A stretch of DNA of 64,000 nt from Zoogloea dura (lineage in GTDB: Bacteria > Pseudomonadota > Gammaproteobacteria > Burkholderiales > Rhodocyclaceae): positions 124,001 through 188,000 of the forward strand of contig NZ_JABBGA010000009.1 of the NCBI RefSeq assembly GCF_012927165.1, given 5' to 3'. Made by a program: the position numbers and the translations under genes. Below are positions 1-12,541 of this stretch, piece by piece (the first letter of the stretch is position 1; each line of letters starts with the position of its first letter). Under the pieces are notes generated by a model. The model was not told where the DNA came from and did not search any database. It saw nothing but the letters and a program-made list of their open reading frames with translations.

Positions 1-62
1 CGAAAGTGGGGGCGCGGCCGCTTTCACGCTGCAGTGCACACCAAGCGCCCTCCCAGCCGGCA

Positions 63-614
63 TCAGGCCGGGTCCTTGCCCCGATACCAGGGCTTGTAAT
101 AGCGCATCACGGTTTCGGAGGTCGTCTCCAGGGCATGACAGCGGTCGAGCTGGAAAGGCTTCTCACCGGTGTCCTCGTTTTCCTTGCGGAAGGTTGCGAA
201 GGTCTGGATCGCCACCGTGGGCAAGGACAACAGCAACTCGGTGATATGGGAGCAGCCGCGCACATCGGCAAACATCTCGCCCACCGTACGCCGGAAACCG
301 CGCACCAGGTTGAGGCCGATCAGTTGCCGGTAGGCCGGACCGATGGTGTCGCAGCCGCCGGGATAGGGCACCCAGTCGGAGACCGCCTCCACGTCGATCA
401 CGTTGAATCCGGGATCGATGGTGACCCGCAGCAGCAGGTCATGGACCGGATCACCGGCACGACGCAGGCCGGACGCAATCGGGTAGTCCATCGCCTTGGT
501 GTCGGTCAGGCGGGCATCGAGGTCGTACAGGCCATCATCGCGCAGGAAGCCCTGAACTTCGATGCGGCGGGTATGGACGTGGCGACGCCGGGGAGCGGGT
601 GGGGATAAGGGCAT
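63..614 (-). CDS. DUF2889 family protein
   Basis: A 183-residue protein of the DUF2889 family, known from proteobacteria but without an assigned function. The family core is visible near the N-terminus: a basic HTRRIEVQGF stretch, then DGLYDLDARLTDTKAMDY, which matches the usual opening of the family. It has no signal peptide or membrane segment. The open frame reaches 54 codons further upstream, but that extension is unrelated to the family and runs through AT-rich promoter-like DNA, so I chose the ATG at 614. It is divergent from the FimV-like gene, with a 255-bp AT-rich gap between them that presumably holds both promoters. Family membership is fairly sure; the role is unknown. Confidence 0.8.
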   Translation of the reverse strand: MPLSPPAPRRRHVHTRRIEVQGFLRDDGLYDLDARLTDTKAMDYPIASGLRRAGDPVHDLLLRVTIDPGFNVIDVEAVSDWVPYPGGCDTIGPAYRQLIGLNLVRGFRRTVGEMFADVRGCSHITELLLSLPTVAIQTFATFRKENEDTGEKPFQLDRCHALETTSETVMRYYKPWYRGKDPA

Positions 615-869
615 GGCTGTGGGGCTCAGGCCGGAGAGGCCATCAAAAACGGGTAAAAGCAGGTAAAAACACATAAATCGCTGCTGACTTTGCGTGACAT
701 TCCACACTTCACAACAAACCAGCAGGACAAGTCGGCGCGATACGCTGCAAACTTCTTTAGAATACTGTAGCTTCAACCGTGACGCACCGTGACGCTACGG
801 CACCCAAGATGCCGTCCTTGCCCAGGCCCGAACTTGCCGTGACATTGTCCGTATCCGCAACGCTCCCAA

Positions 870-2735
870 TTGATGAAAAGCGCGCGTAAGCCCCTTCCCC
901 TCCTCCTCGCGGCGCTCCTCCTTCCCTACGGCCCCCTCGCAAGCGCCGTCGGAATGGGCGAACTCGTGACTCATTCATCCCTGGGAGAACCACTGCGGGC
1001 TGAGGTCAGGATTGTCCGCACCCCCGGGGAGACACTCGATGCGGGCTGCGTGAAGGTGGTGTCCGGAGCAAGCGAGGATATCCCCTGGATCGGTTCGGCG
1101 CGAGTACGGGTGTCGGGTGAGCACCTGCTGCTGAGCACCCGCGAACCCGTCAACCACCCCATCGCCATGATCGGCGTGCGTATCGGCTGCGGCTCCGAGC
1201 TGCGCCGGGATTTCACCCTGATGCTCGCCCCACCGGCGATCCGCAGCGTCACCCCGCCCACGCTTGCCCCCGTCGACGATACGGCCGAGGCTGCAGCGGT
1301 GCAGGCCGCCCCACGGGCCCGCACCCCGCGCCGGGAGCCCGCCGTCCGCGGCGAAGCCACCGGCACGCCGGCACCGGCCAGCACCCGGCCGGCCGCGGCG
1401 CGCAAGGCCGGCGTGTCCCCGGACAGCCCCGTCGAGCGTCGCCCGGCCACCCGGAACCCGGCCGCCACCGCCCCGCGGCTGGCGGCACCCACCCAGCCCC
1501 CGGTGCTCGGTGGCGACGGTGACAGGCTGCTGATCGGCGCCGGCGACGAAGCCAGGCTCGTCCCGCTCCGCATGTCCCCCCTGCTGGCCAACCCGCCACG
1601 CAGCGACAACACCAAGGCCGAGCGCCCGGCGTTGAGCATCGAGCAACGCACGGTTGCCGAGATCGACGACCGCATCGCCGCCCAGCTGGAGCTGGACGAG
1701 AAGATCAAGCGCCTGGAGGAATACCAGGCGATGCTGAAGGAGAAGGTCGCCCAACTGGATATGCCGGGAGCAGCCCCCTCAGCCCAGCCGGCCGCGCCGC
1801 CTCCCCCTCAGGCGGCCTCCCCCCAGGCGGTGCCCGCGCCGGTCAGTGCGGCGCCCGCGGAAGATCTGGGCTTCCTCGCCGGGCTCCCCGCCTGGGCAGC
1901 CCCCCTGGCCGGCCTGCTGGCGGTACTGGCCGGCGGCGCTGCCCTGATCCGCCTGCGCCGCGGACGCGAGGGCGGCGAGGATCTCTCCCTCCCCACCCAT
2001 ACCGAGACAACGGGCAGCAGCGAGGCCCCGCCTGCGGCATCGCCCGTAGCGGCAGCGGCGCCCCCGGCGCAGGCCCCAGCACAGGCACAGGCACAGGCCC
2101 ACACAAGCGTGGCCGGGAACGCCACTTCCGGGCAGGTGCCTGCACAGCAGGAGCATGGCGACGAATGGGTCGAGCCGACCTTTGCGCCGGCACACCCCAT
2201 CCCCTTCGACGAGACCGTCGACGAGCACGACTCAGCCCTCGAACTGGCCGAGATCATGATGTCCTTCGGCCGCACCCAGGGCGCCGCCGAAACCCTCGCC
2301 GACTATATCCGGAGCAATCCGCGGCAAGCCGTGAAGCCCTGGCTCAAGCTCCTCGAGGTCTATCACGTGGCCGGCATGCGAGCCGAGTTCGAGGCCCTCA
2401 CACGCCAGCTCAACAAGACCTTCAACGTCAAGATGATCGGCTGGAGCGACTTCAAGGTCGCTCTCAGCACGCCCGACACCATCGAGCAGATGCCCCACCT
2501 CGTCAGCCGCCTGCAGGAGCTGTGGGGTACGCAGGAAGCCCAGGTTTACATCCACGGGATCCTGCGGGACAACCGCAACGGAACCCGCCAGGGTTTCCCT
2601 CTGGCGGTGGTGGAAGAGTTGCTGCTGATGCTGGCCGTGCTGGATGACCAGCTGGGCACCTACAAGCCGCCCACAGAACTGAGCCTGCTGGAGATGGAGC
2701 CTCCGGCCAGTGCCGAGAAAGCGGCAGCGGCCTGA
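870..2735 (+). CDS. FimV-like membrane-anchored protein
   Basis: A 621-residue protein resembling FimV/HubP, the polar inner-membrane factors linked to type IV pili and cell-pole organisation. A signal peptide (about residues 1-26, ending ASA) is followed by the FimV N-terminal domain (GMGELVTHSSLGEPLRAEV), a long Pro/Ala-rich linker, a short coiled coil (about 262-298), one membrane helix (about 340-362), a second Pro/Ala/Gln linker and a conserved helical C-terminal domain (about 455-605, ELAEIMMSFGRTQGAAE). I see no LysM repeat between the N-terminal domain and the membrane helix, so it is shorter than canonical FimV. It stands alone, with no pilus genes beside it. The start has two adjacent ATGs and a weak ribosome binding site. 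Confidence 0.72.
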   Translation: MMKSARKPLPLLLAALLLPYGPLASAVGMGELVTHSSLGEPLRAEVRIVRTPGETLDAGCVKVVSGASEDIPWIGSARVRVSGEHLLLSTREPVNHPIAMIGVRIGCGSELRRDFTLMLAPPAIRSVTPPTLAPVDDTAEAAAVQAAPRARTPRREPAVRGEATGTPAPASTRPAAARKAGVSPDSPVERRPATRNPAATAPRLAAPTQPPVLGGDGDRLLIGAGDEARLVPLRMSPLLANPPRSDNTKAERPALSIEQRTVAEIDDRIAAQLELDEKIKRLEEYQAMLKEKVAQLDMPGAAPSAQPAAPPPPQAASPQAVPAPVSAAPAEDLGFLAGLPAWAAPLAGLLAVLAGGAALIRLRRGREGGEDLSLPTHTETTGSSEAPPAASPVAAAAPPAQAPAQAQAQAHTSVAGNATSGQVPAQQEHGDEWVEPTFAPAHPIPFDETVDEHDSALELAEIMMSFGRTQGAAETLADYIRSNPRQAVKPWLKLLEVYHVAGMRAEFEALTRQLNKTFNVKMIGWSDFKVALSTPDTIEQMPHLVSRLQELWGTQEAQVYIHGILRDNRNGTRQGFPLAVVEELLLMLAVLDDQLGTYKPPTELSLLEMEPPASAEKAAAA

Positions 2736-2748
2736 GGCCGCGCAGGCT

Positions 2749-3495
2749 TCAGACCGGGTTATCCACGTCCACGAACACCGCCTCGATGCCGAAGCGCTCC
2801 GCCAGGTGGGCGCCAAGGGCGTGCACCCCGTAGCGCTCGCTGGCGTGGTGGCCGATGCCCAGGTAGGCCACCCCCGACTCGCGGGCCAGATGGGTGGTCG
2901 GCTCCGAGGCCTCGCCGGATACAAAGCAATCCACGCCGCAGGCAATCGCCTGTTCGAAATACCCCTGGGCTCCGCCGGTACACCAGGCGATCTTTCCCAC
3001 CGTCCGCATCGGGTCACCCAGCACCAGCGGCTCACGACCGAGGCGCGCCGCGGCATGGCGAGCCAGTAACTCGAGGCTCTGGGGCTGGCCCAGGCTGCCT
3101 GTCCAGCCGATGTCCTGTTCGCCGAAGCGGCCCTCCGGCAGCCACCCCATCAGCCGCGCCAGCTGGGCGTTATTGCCCAGCTCCGGGTGTGCATCCAGCG
3201 GCAGATGGTAGGCGAAGAGGTTGATGTCGTGCTGTAACAGGGTCGCCAGACGCTTGCGCCGCATCCCGGTTACCCGGCCGTCCTCACCCCGCCAGAAATA
3301 GCCGTGATGAACCAGCACCGCATCCGCCTGCCGGGCCACCGCTTCGTCGAGCAGGGCCTGGCTGGCCGTCACGCCGCAGATCACCCGGCTAATTGACTCG
3401 CGTCCTTCCACCTGCAACCCGTTTGGGCAATAATCCCTGAATCGCCCGACTTCCAGCAGGTTGTCGAGATATTGCTGCAGTTCGGCTCTCTGCAT
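2749..3495 (-). CDS. Nif3-like dinuclear metal-centre protein
   Basis: A 248-residue protein of the Nif3/YbgI family, toroidal hexamers with a dinuclear metal site, sometimes annotated as GTP cyclohydrolase I type 2 although the physiological role is unsettled. Family marks include the N-terminal [10 protein letters not shown], the metal-binding VLVHHGYFW and the C-terminal [14 protein letters not shown]. The length is normal for the bacterial short form. It converges on the FimV-like gene, with only 13 bp between the stops, and is divergent from the downstream protease gene (68-bp gap), so the two probably share a promoter region. Family assignment is firm. Confidence 0.9.
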   Translation of the reverse strand: MQRAELQQYLDNLLEVGRFRDYCPNGLQVEGRESISRVICGVTASQALLDEAVARQADAVLVHHGYFWRGEDGRVTGMRRKRLATLLQHDINLFAYHLPLDAHPELGNNAQLARLMGWLPEGRFGEQDIGWTGSLGQPQSLELLARHAAARLGREPLVLGDPMRTVGKIAWCTGGAQGYFEQAIACGVDCFVSGEASEPTTHLARESGVAYLGIGHHASERYGVHALGAHLAERFGIEAVFVDVDNPV

Positions 3496-3563
3496 GGCCG
3501 TTCCTCCCTGAACCCGTTCATTTCAGCCCCCCTTCCAGCGGGGCTCCAGCCCGCGATTTTACG

Positions 3564-4727
<1,164 letters not shown>

Positions 4728-4741
4728 GCCATGCCCGGGGC

Positions 4742-5683
4742 TCAGCCGGCCCCGCTGCTGATCCACTCCTCCATGCTCTCCACGAGCAGGCCGGCCACGA
4801 AGGCGACCAATGGATCACGCCGGTCGCGGCGATGGGTCAGCAGGCTCACCGGCAGGCTCAAGCCCTCCACCTCGAGCGGCTCGAAGCGCAGGTCTGCATG
4901 CGCCGCGAACATCCGCACCAGCATGTCGGGCAGCACCGCCACCAGCGGGCTGCGCTTGAGCACGAAGGGGATCGACAGGGGCATCGCGCTGCGCGCCACC
5001 ACCTGCCGCTCCAGCCCATGGGCCTCGAAGATCCCATCCACCACGCCCGAAGACTCGCCGGTGTAGGTGGTGTGGATGTGCGGAAAGCGCGCCAGCTCTG
5101 CCAGCCCCGGCCGGGAGGGCATGCTTACCAGCTCCGGATTGAAGGCGCAGGAAAACCCCGATACGTACAGCGCGACCGCCTCGTGCACCTCCCTCACCAC
5201 CGGGAAATACCCCACCGCCAGGCTGATCTCCCCCGCATCCAGGGCTTCCAGCTGGTGTGAGCCCGGCAGGGACTGCACCGACAGGGCAAGGCCGGGTGCT
5301 CGGCTGCGCAGGCGCGCCACCAGGCCCGGCATCAGCAGCGCCTCGAGGGGGTCGTTGAGGGCGATGCGCACCTTGCCCCGCGCCCGCGCCGGGTCGAAGT
5401 CTTCCTCGCCACCGGCCACCCGGCGCACATCCTCGAGGATCCGCCGTACCGGCTCGGCAAGGGCCACGGCCTTCGGCGTGGCCCGCATGGCGCCGCCGTC
5501 CCGGTACAGGATGTCATCGCCAAAAAGGCTGCGCAGGCGGGCCAGCGCGTGGCTCATGGCTGGCTGGCCGATGCACAGACGGGCAGCCGCGCGGCTCACG
5601 CTGACCTCTCGCACCAGGGCGTCGAAGGCCACCAGCAGATTCAAGTCGATGCGGCGGAAGGCGGCGTGATCGATATCATTCAT
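4742..5683 (-). CDS. LysR-family transcriptional regulator
   Basis: A 313-residue LysR-type regulator. The N-terminal winged helix-turn-helix (about residues 8-67, RIDLNLLVAFDALVREVSVSRAAARL, written here as the family signature region) is followed by a substrate-binding-like co-inducer domain. I chose the ATG at 5683 because the family match begins there; the frame extends 23 codons upstream across the intergenic promoter. It is divergent from the MFS gene starting at 5768, an 84-bp gap typical of a LysR regulator controlling its neighbour. The likely target is that exporter; the inducer is unknown. Confidence 0.85.
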   Translation of the reverse strand: MNDIDHAAFRRIDLNLLVAFDALVREVSVSRAAARLCIGQPAMSHALARLRSLFGDDILYRDGGAMRATPKAVALAEPVRRILEDVRRVAGGEEDFDPARARGKVRIALNDPLEALLMPGLVARLRSRAPGLALSVQSLPGSHQLEALDAGEISLAVGYFPVVREVHEAVALYVSGFSCAFNPELVSMPSRPGLAELARFPHIHTTYTGESSGVVDGIFEAHGLERQVVARSAMPLSIPFVLKRSPLVAVLPDMLVRMFAAHADLRFEPLEVEGLSLPVSLLTHRRDRRDPLVAFVAGLLVESMEEWISSGAG

Positions 5684-5767
5684 TTCGATACCCTGGATTA
5701 CATCAATCGATTTGAAGCATTTTACCCCGCCCACTAGACTGAACCATCCCATCCATCAGGACGTCCT

Positions 5768-7246
5768 GTGAGCGTGCCCTCCACCTTGACCATCCCACTT
5801 TCCACGCAGCCGTCCCGGCATGTCCGGGGACTCCTCGCCATGATTTCCGCGGTCACCTGCGTGGAGTTTCTGGAAACCGGCATGGTCACCTTCGCCGCGG
5901 CCTCGATCATGGGCGGGCTCGGCCTGGGTGCCGAAGCCTTCGCCTTTGCCTTCACCCTGTATGGCGTGGCCGCCATCTTCATGCTCTACAAGCACCAGTG
6001 GATGGTCGAACGGCTGGGCTACCGCAACTTCATCCTCGGCTCCCTGGCGCTGTTCGCCCTGGGCGCCGTGCTCTGCGCCACAGCCGACGGGCTCGGCCAG
6101 TTCGCCACCGGGCGAGCCCTGCAGGGCGCCGGCGGCGCCACCTTCTTCACCGCCGGGCGGATGCAGATGAACCGCCTGCCGGAATCAGCCCGCTTCGGCG
6201 GCCTGCTGGTCTTCGTCGGCACCCTGCTCGGTGCGGTGGCCCTGTCCCCCCTCGCCGCCGCCGGCCTGATCCACCTGGCCGGCTGGCGCGCCCTGTTCTG
6301 GGCTGTGCTGCCCCTTTGCGCCCTGGTGGCCTTCGTCGCCGCTCCCCGATTGTCCCGCGAGACCACCCCGGCGGGCGCCCGCAGCGAAGAACACTGGGGC
6401 TGGCTGCTCGGCCTGGCAGTGGCCTTGTTTGCCCTGCAATACGCCCTGCAGGCCGCCCAGTTCGCGCTCTTCGACGCGCCCGGCCGGGTCTTTGCGGCCG
6501 GGGCTGCATCGGTCGCCGCGCTCACCGTCTTCGCCGTCCGCCAGTGGAAGCGGGAGCGCCCGCTGATCAACTATCGCGGCCTGTTCGAACCCCGCTACAT
6601 GGCCGGCCTGCTGTTCTACTTCTGCGGCTACTTCCTGATGGGCCTCAGCGGCTTCCTGCTGCCCATCCTGTTCCTGCACGGCCTGCAGCTCGACATGCTG
6701 CACGGCGCGGCCATCCTCAGCGCGTCCATGGCCTGCAGCCTGATCGGCGCCCTCAGCCATGCCGCCATGGCCCGCCAGCATTCGCGCCCGCGGGTCTTCA
6801 TGCTCACCGGCCTGGCCCTGGTGGCTCTGTCCTGCCTGGGCTTCGGACGCTGGGCAGGCGCCGGCGACTGGCACCTGCTGCTGGCCCCGAGCCTGCTGGT
6901 GGGCCTGTCGATTCCCTTCTTTGTCGGGCCGGTGGCGATGGGCACCTTCGTGCATATCGCCCCCGCGGTGTTCTCCCACGCCTACCAGGTGAAGAACATC
7001 ATCCGCCAGCTCGGCCTGTCCCTCGCGGTGACCGCCGGTACCCTGCTGCTGCAATGGCGCTACGCCCGGCACCTGGATCCGCAACACCCCGGCATGGACT
7101 GGGCCGCCCGCCTGCTCCACGGCCAGCCCGGCCTTCCGGCCCATGCCGAAGCGCTGGCCCTGGCCAGTGGCGACGTCTTCAATCTGTGCGCCGCAGGCGT
7201 GCTGATCCTGATGGGCGTGGTGGCCGTGCAGCGGGTATTCCGCTAG
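5768..7246 (+). CDS. MFS transporter, DHA2/EmrB-like
   Basis: A 492-residue major facilitator superfamily permease with some 12-14 hydrophobic helices along its length. The first helix contains FLETGMVTFAAASI, and the second loop has the conserved RALQGAGGATFFTAGR, as in EmrB-type drug/proton antiporters. It starts at a GTG, with AGGA six bases upstream. It is divergent from the LysR regulator at 5683, so substrate-responsive expression is likely. It may export drugs or aromatic acids; the sequence does not say which. fadH follows after 85 bp and may be transcribed from its own promoter. Confidence 0.82.
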   Translation: MSVPSTLTIPLSTQPSRHVRGLLAMISAVTCVEFLETGMVTFAAASIMGGLGLGAEAFAFAFTLYGVAAIFMLYKHQWMVERLGYRNFILGSLALFALGAVLCATADGLGQFATGRALQGAGGATFFTAGRMQMNRLPESARFGGLLVFVGTLLGAVALSPLAAAGLIHLAGWRALFWAVLPLCALVAFVAAPRLSRETTPAGARSEEHWGWLLGLAVALFALQYALQAAQFALFDAPGRVFAAGAASVAALTVFAVRQWKRERPLINYRGLFEPRYMAGLLFYFCGYFLMGLSGFLLPILFLHGLQLDMLHGAAILSASMACSLIGALSHAAMARQHSRPRVFMLTGLALVALSCLGFGRWAGAGDWHLLLAPSLLVGLSIPFFVGPVAMGTFVHIAPAVFSHAYQVKNIIRQLGLSLAVTAGTLLLQWRYARHLDPQHPGMDWAARLLHGQPGLPAHAEALALASGDVFNLCAAGVLILMGVVAVQRVFR

Positions 7247-7298
7247 GGCATCTTCCCCTAGGGCACATTGACAGCACGCCGGCCTGTCCCTGAAATGA

Positions 7299-9362
<2,064 letters not shown>

Positions 9363-9370
9363 CAAGACCA

Positions 9371-9395
9371 CGGGGCCGCGCAGGCGGCGGCCCCG
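9371..9395. terminator. GC-rich hairpin between convergent genes
   Basis: A 9-bp perfect stem (CGGGGCCGC at 9371-9379 with GCGGCCCCG at 9387-9395) and a 7-base loop lie between the stops of fadH and the convergent dehydrogenase gene. No T-run follows on either strand, so it is a plausible but non-canonical terminator. Confidence 0.4.
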
Positions 9396-9403
9396 ACCTG
9401 CAC

Positions 9404-10432
9404 TCAGCGGCCCATCCGGGCCCCCCAGCAGGCCGCCACGTCGATCATCCGGTTGGCAAAGCCCCACTCGTTGTCGAACCACACCAGCAGGTTGAGCAGG
9501 CGCGCGCCGCTCATGCGGGTCTGGCCGCCATCGATGATGGCCGAATGGGGGCTGTGGTTGAAGTCGATGGAGGCATGGGGATGCTCGGTGTAATCCATGC
9601 GGCCCGATTCGCTGCCGGCCACGGCAGCCCGCAGCAGGGCCTTCACCTCGGCGGCCGTGGTGTCGCAGCGCAGGGTCGCCACCAGGTCGATGGCCGATAC
9701 GTTGACCACCGGCACCCGGATCGCCTTGGACTCGATGCGACCTGCCAGTTCCGGCAGCATGCGCTGCACGCCACGGGCCAGGCCGGTGGATACCGGGATC
9801 ATCGACTGCATCGCCGAGCGGGTCCGGTGCAGATCGGTATGGTGATAGCCGTCGATCAGGGGCTGGTCGTTCATCACCGAATGCAGGGTGGTCAGCATGG
9901 CCTGCTCGATGCCGAAGCTGCGGTCCAGCAGGGCCAGCACCGGGGCGATCGCGTTGGTGGTGCAGGACGCCGCCGAGACGATGCGCTCATCCCCGCTGAG
10001 GAGGTCGTGGTTCATGCCGAACACCACGGTGCGGTCCACATCGCTGGCCGTGTGCCCGGGATGGGACAGCAGCAGGCGCCGGCAGCCCGCCGCCAGGAAA
10101 CGCTCCAGCTCATGCCGGTGACTGTAGCGCCCGGAGGCTTCCACCAGCACGTCCACGCCGATGGCCGCCCAATCGACCCCCTCGGGGGTCTCGGCGTGAA
10201 ACACCGGGATGACCGTGCCGTCGATCTTCAGGCAACCCTCGCCGGCCTCGACCTGGCCCGGGAAACAGCCATGGGTCGAGTCATAGCGGGTCAGGTAGGC
10301 CATGCTCTCCAGGTCCGCCGGCTCGTTGATGGCCACCACCTGGAAACGCCCCCGCACCGGCGAGGCGTGGAGGGCCCGCAGGAAACAGCGGCCGATCCGC
10401 CCATAGCCGTTGATCGCGATCCGCAAAGTCAT
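9404..10432 (-). CDS. epd: D-erythrose-4-phosphate dehydrogenase / GAPDH family
   Basis: A 342-residue NAD-dependent aldehyde dehydrogenase of the GAPDH family. The Rossmann start IAINGYGRIGRCFLRAL and the catalytic cysteine in SAASCTTNAIAP are plain. Several stretches match Epd rather than glycolytic GapA: LLSHPGHTASDVDRTVVFG, HSVMNDQPLIDGYH and DFNHSPHSAIIDGGQTRMSG. Epd makes 4-phosphoerythronate for pyridoxal phosphate synthesis, so that is my preferred call, with a GAPDH role as the alternative. The frame runs 37 codons further upstream, but the family match starts at the ATG at 10432. No pgk or fba gene lies beside it. Confidence 0.75.
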   Translation of the reverse strand: MTLRIAINGYGRIGRCFLRALHASPVRGRFQVVAINEPADLESMAYLTRYDSTHGCFPGQVEAGEGCLKIDGTVIPVFHAETPEGVDWAAIGVDVLVEASGRYSHRHELERFLAAGCRRLLLSHPGHTASDVDRTVVFGMNHDLLSGDERIVSAASCTTNAIAPVLALLDRSFGIEQAMLTTLHSVMNDQPLIDGYHHTDLHRTRSAMQSMIPVSTGLARGVQRMLPELAGRIESKAIRVPVVNVSAIDLVATLRCDTTAAEVKALLRAAVAGSESGRMDYTEHPHASIDFNHSPHSAIIDGGQTRMSGARLLNLLVWFDNEWGFANRMIDVAACWGARMGR

Positions 10433-10589
10433 GCTGCCGACATCCTTTCCATCCAAAGCTGGATCATCAAAGCCCGTCAGTCTAACGCCTTGACGCGCCA
10501 CCTGCCCAAGCGCTGCCAGCCCCGCTCCGCCGCCGCCGGTCAATCAACCCAATCCGGGTAAGAAAAATAATGAAAAATGATTAAAGAAG

Positions 10590-10691
10590 CGTACAGTTCC
10601 GCCGTTAGCGGAGTGTCTCCTCCACAGCCCTGAAAGACGGGCTCCTTGACCCGCCGGACAGCCCCCTCCTCTTGTCCGGCGGTGTTTTTTT
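10590..10691 (+). ncRNA. candidate small RNA with CUCC-rich loops
   Basis: No protein gene precedes the strong plus-strand terminator ending at 10691; the genes on both sides are on the minus strand. The 100 bases before it fold as three hairpins: TCCGC/GCGGA (10598-10602 with 10608-10612), AGCCC/GGGCT (10626-10630 with 10639-10643) and the terminator. Two unpaired segments carry anti-Shine-Dalgarno sequence: CTCCTCC at 10617-10623 and CCCCCTCCTC in the terminator loop. An AT-rich tract at 10558-10590 could be the promoter. The 5' end is a guess. Transcription and function are inference. Confidence 0.45.
10651..10691 (+). terminator. Rho-independent terminator, plus strand
   Basis: A perfect 10-bp stem (CCGCCGGACA at 10651-10660 with TGTCCGGCGG at 10673-10682) and a 12-base pyrimidine loop, followed by TG and seven T residues (10685-10691). 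The T-run is only on the plus strand, so it ends a rightward transcript. Confidence 0.85.
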
Positions 10692-10764
10692 ATCCTGCAG
10701 CCGAGCCCTCCGACCGCTCCCGGCCGTGAGCCCGACCGCCCGGCGCAGAGCAGGTCTGCTTCGA

Positions 10765-12486
10765 TCAGCCCGCGCTTTCCGGCGTCCCGAGCATGCCGCC
10801 CAAGGCCTGGGCAATCCCGGTGATGCCGTCGTTGGAGAGTCCGGCATCCTTCATGACCGCATCGACGATGGGCTTGGCCAACTGATACTGCAGGGCGGAG
10901 TTCATCACCTGCTCCGGAAACGTCGCACCGCCTGCGCCTGCAACAGCAGCCGTCCCCGGTCCGGATGCCGCGGCACCCGGCACACCGCTGACCTGGAAAA
11001 TGCGGATCGAATCGATCTTCTCCATCGGCCTTACCGCCTGCTCCAGGATGTTGGGCAACTGCTGCAGCAACAGGCTACGTACCTGGAGATCCACCTGCGC
11101 GGCGGACAAGGTGTTGAGCGCTTCATTGATGGCGCGCTTGCCAGCGGCTTCCGCCAGCGCGGCGGCCTGGCGCGCGGTGGCTTCAATGGTAATGGCGTCG
11201 GCCCGATCGAGGGCAGCTTCCTTCTCGGCTGCAGCGGACACCTTGATGGCGATGGCACTCTGTTCGGCCTCCTTGGAGGCCTCGATCAGTTGAATGCTCT
11301 TCTCGCGCTCCGCCACGGCCACTTGCCGGGCGGTGGTGACGAGCTCCTCGGCCTTGACCGCCTCAGCGAGAGCCAGATTCGCCGTCGCATCGGCATCGGA
11401 TTGCTCCCGCGATTTGGTGGCGATGGCGATCTGCGTGTCCTGGCGGGCGATCTCGACCTGCTTGCGCTGCTCGGCCCTCTGCACTTCAGTCATTCTCTCC
11501 AGCTCGATTTCGCGCGTCTGAACGGCCAGGTTCTTGTCGATTTCCCGGGTCTGGATGGCCAGATTCTTGTCGATCTCCGCCGCCCTGATCTCGCGCTCCG
11601 ACTCGATACGCTTCTGGCTGACCTGCAACTCCGCATTGATCTTGGCCGCCTCCGCTTCCCGGTTGCGCTCGGCCTGCTGGGTGGCGATCAGGGCAGCCTG
11701 CTCGGCACGGCTGTTCTCGATCTCCCGCCTTTGCGAGAGGGATGCGAATTCCTCGTCCTTCTCGATGGTCAGCTTCAGCCGCGTCGCCTCGAGATTCTTG
11801 GTACGGACCAGGACTTCGGTGTCCTGCTCCACATCATTGCGCTGCTTGCGCCGGGCCTCAGTCTGCTCGGTAAGGCGGGTCAGGCCCTCGGCGTCGAAGG
11901 CGTTGTTGGGGTTGAAGAACTGCTTGTCCGTCTGATCGAGGCTGGTCAGCGAAACCGACTCCAGCTCGAGGCCGTTCTTCTCAAGGTCTTCCGCCACCGC
12001 ATTCTGGACGGCCTGTACAAAATCCCGACGCTTGTCCTGCAGCTCCTGGATGGTCATCGTTGCCGCAGTGGCCCGCAGCGAATCGACAAACTTGTCTTCG
12101 ACCAGGGTCTTCAGCTCGTCCGGACTCATTGTCCGCGCGCCCAGGGTCTGCGCGGCGATGCTGATGGATTCCTCGGTCTGCTTGACCCTCACAAAGAAGG
12201 CCGCGGTGACGTCCACCCGCATGCGGTCCTTGGTGATCAGGCTTTCGCGCTCCCGGCGCAGCACTTCCAGCTTCAAGGTGTTCATGTTCACCAGCACGCG
12301 CTCGTGGAACACCGGCAGCACGATGGCGCCACCGTCCATGATGACCTTCTGTCCGCCCAGACCGGTTCGCACGAACGCGGTCTCCTTCGTCGAGCGCTTG
12401 TACAAGCGCGCAAAGACAATGCCGATCGCCAGCAGCGCGAGCAGCGCAACGCCTGCCAATCCAAGCATTTCGATTAAGTTGGTCAT
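10765..12486 (-). CDS. yqiK: Flotillin-family SPFH protein YqiK
   Basis: A 573-residue flotillin-like protein. An N-terminal membrane helix (about residues 5-28) leads into the SPFH/band 7 domain (about 35-200), then a long Ala/Glu-rich coiled coil (about 215-470) and a glycine-rich tail. Two tandem copies of the IDKNLAxQTREI segment occur in the coiled coil. Flotillins organise membrane microdomains. It is the last gene of a tight operon with yqiJ, a PspA homologue and an RHH-like protein, the arrangement expected of an NfeD-like/flotillin pair. The gap to yqiJ is 55 bp. Assignment is firm; the cellular role here is inferred. Confidence 0.9.
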   Translation of the reverse strand: MTNLIEMLGLAGVALLALLAIGIVFARLYKRSTKETAFVRTGLGGQKVIMDGGAIVLPVFHERVLVNMNTLKLEVLRRERESLITKDRMRVDVTAAFFVRVKQTEESISIAAQTLGARTMSPDELKTLVEDKFVDSLRATAATMTIQELQDKRRDFVQAVQNAVAEDLEKNGLELESVSLTSLDQTDKQFFNPNNAFDAEGLTRLTEQTEARRKQRNDVEQDTEVLVRTKNLEATRLKLTIEKDEEFASLSQRREIENSRAEQAALIATQQAERNREAEAAKINAELQVSQKRIESEREIRAAEIDKNLAIQTREIDKNLAVQTREIELERMTEVQRAEQRKQVEIARQDTQIAIATKSREQSDADATANLALAEAVKAEELVTTARQVAVAEREKSIQLIEASKEAEQSAIAIKVSAAAEKEAALDRADAITIEATARQAAALAEAAGKRAINEALNTLSAAQVDLQVRSLLLQQLPNILEQAVRPMEKIDSIRIFQVSGVPGAAASGPGTAAVAGAGGATFPEQVMNSALQYQLAKPIVDAVMKDAGLSNDGITGIAQALGGMLGTPESAG

Positions 12487-12541
12487 TTAGAGTCGTTCCT
12501 GAGAGAGTGGGTTGAAGACAGTGCCGGATGCATCACCTGGA

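Noticed and set aside
9404-10432. Glycolytic GAPDH
   Set aside because: Several motifs (SHPG, HSVMNDQ, DFNHSPHSAIIDGGQTRMSG) match erythrose-4-phosphate dehydrogenase better, though a GAPDH role is not excluded.
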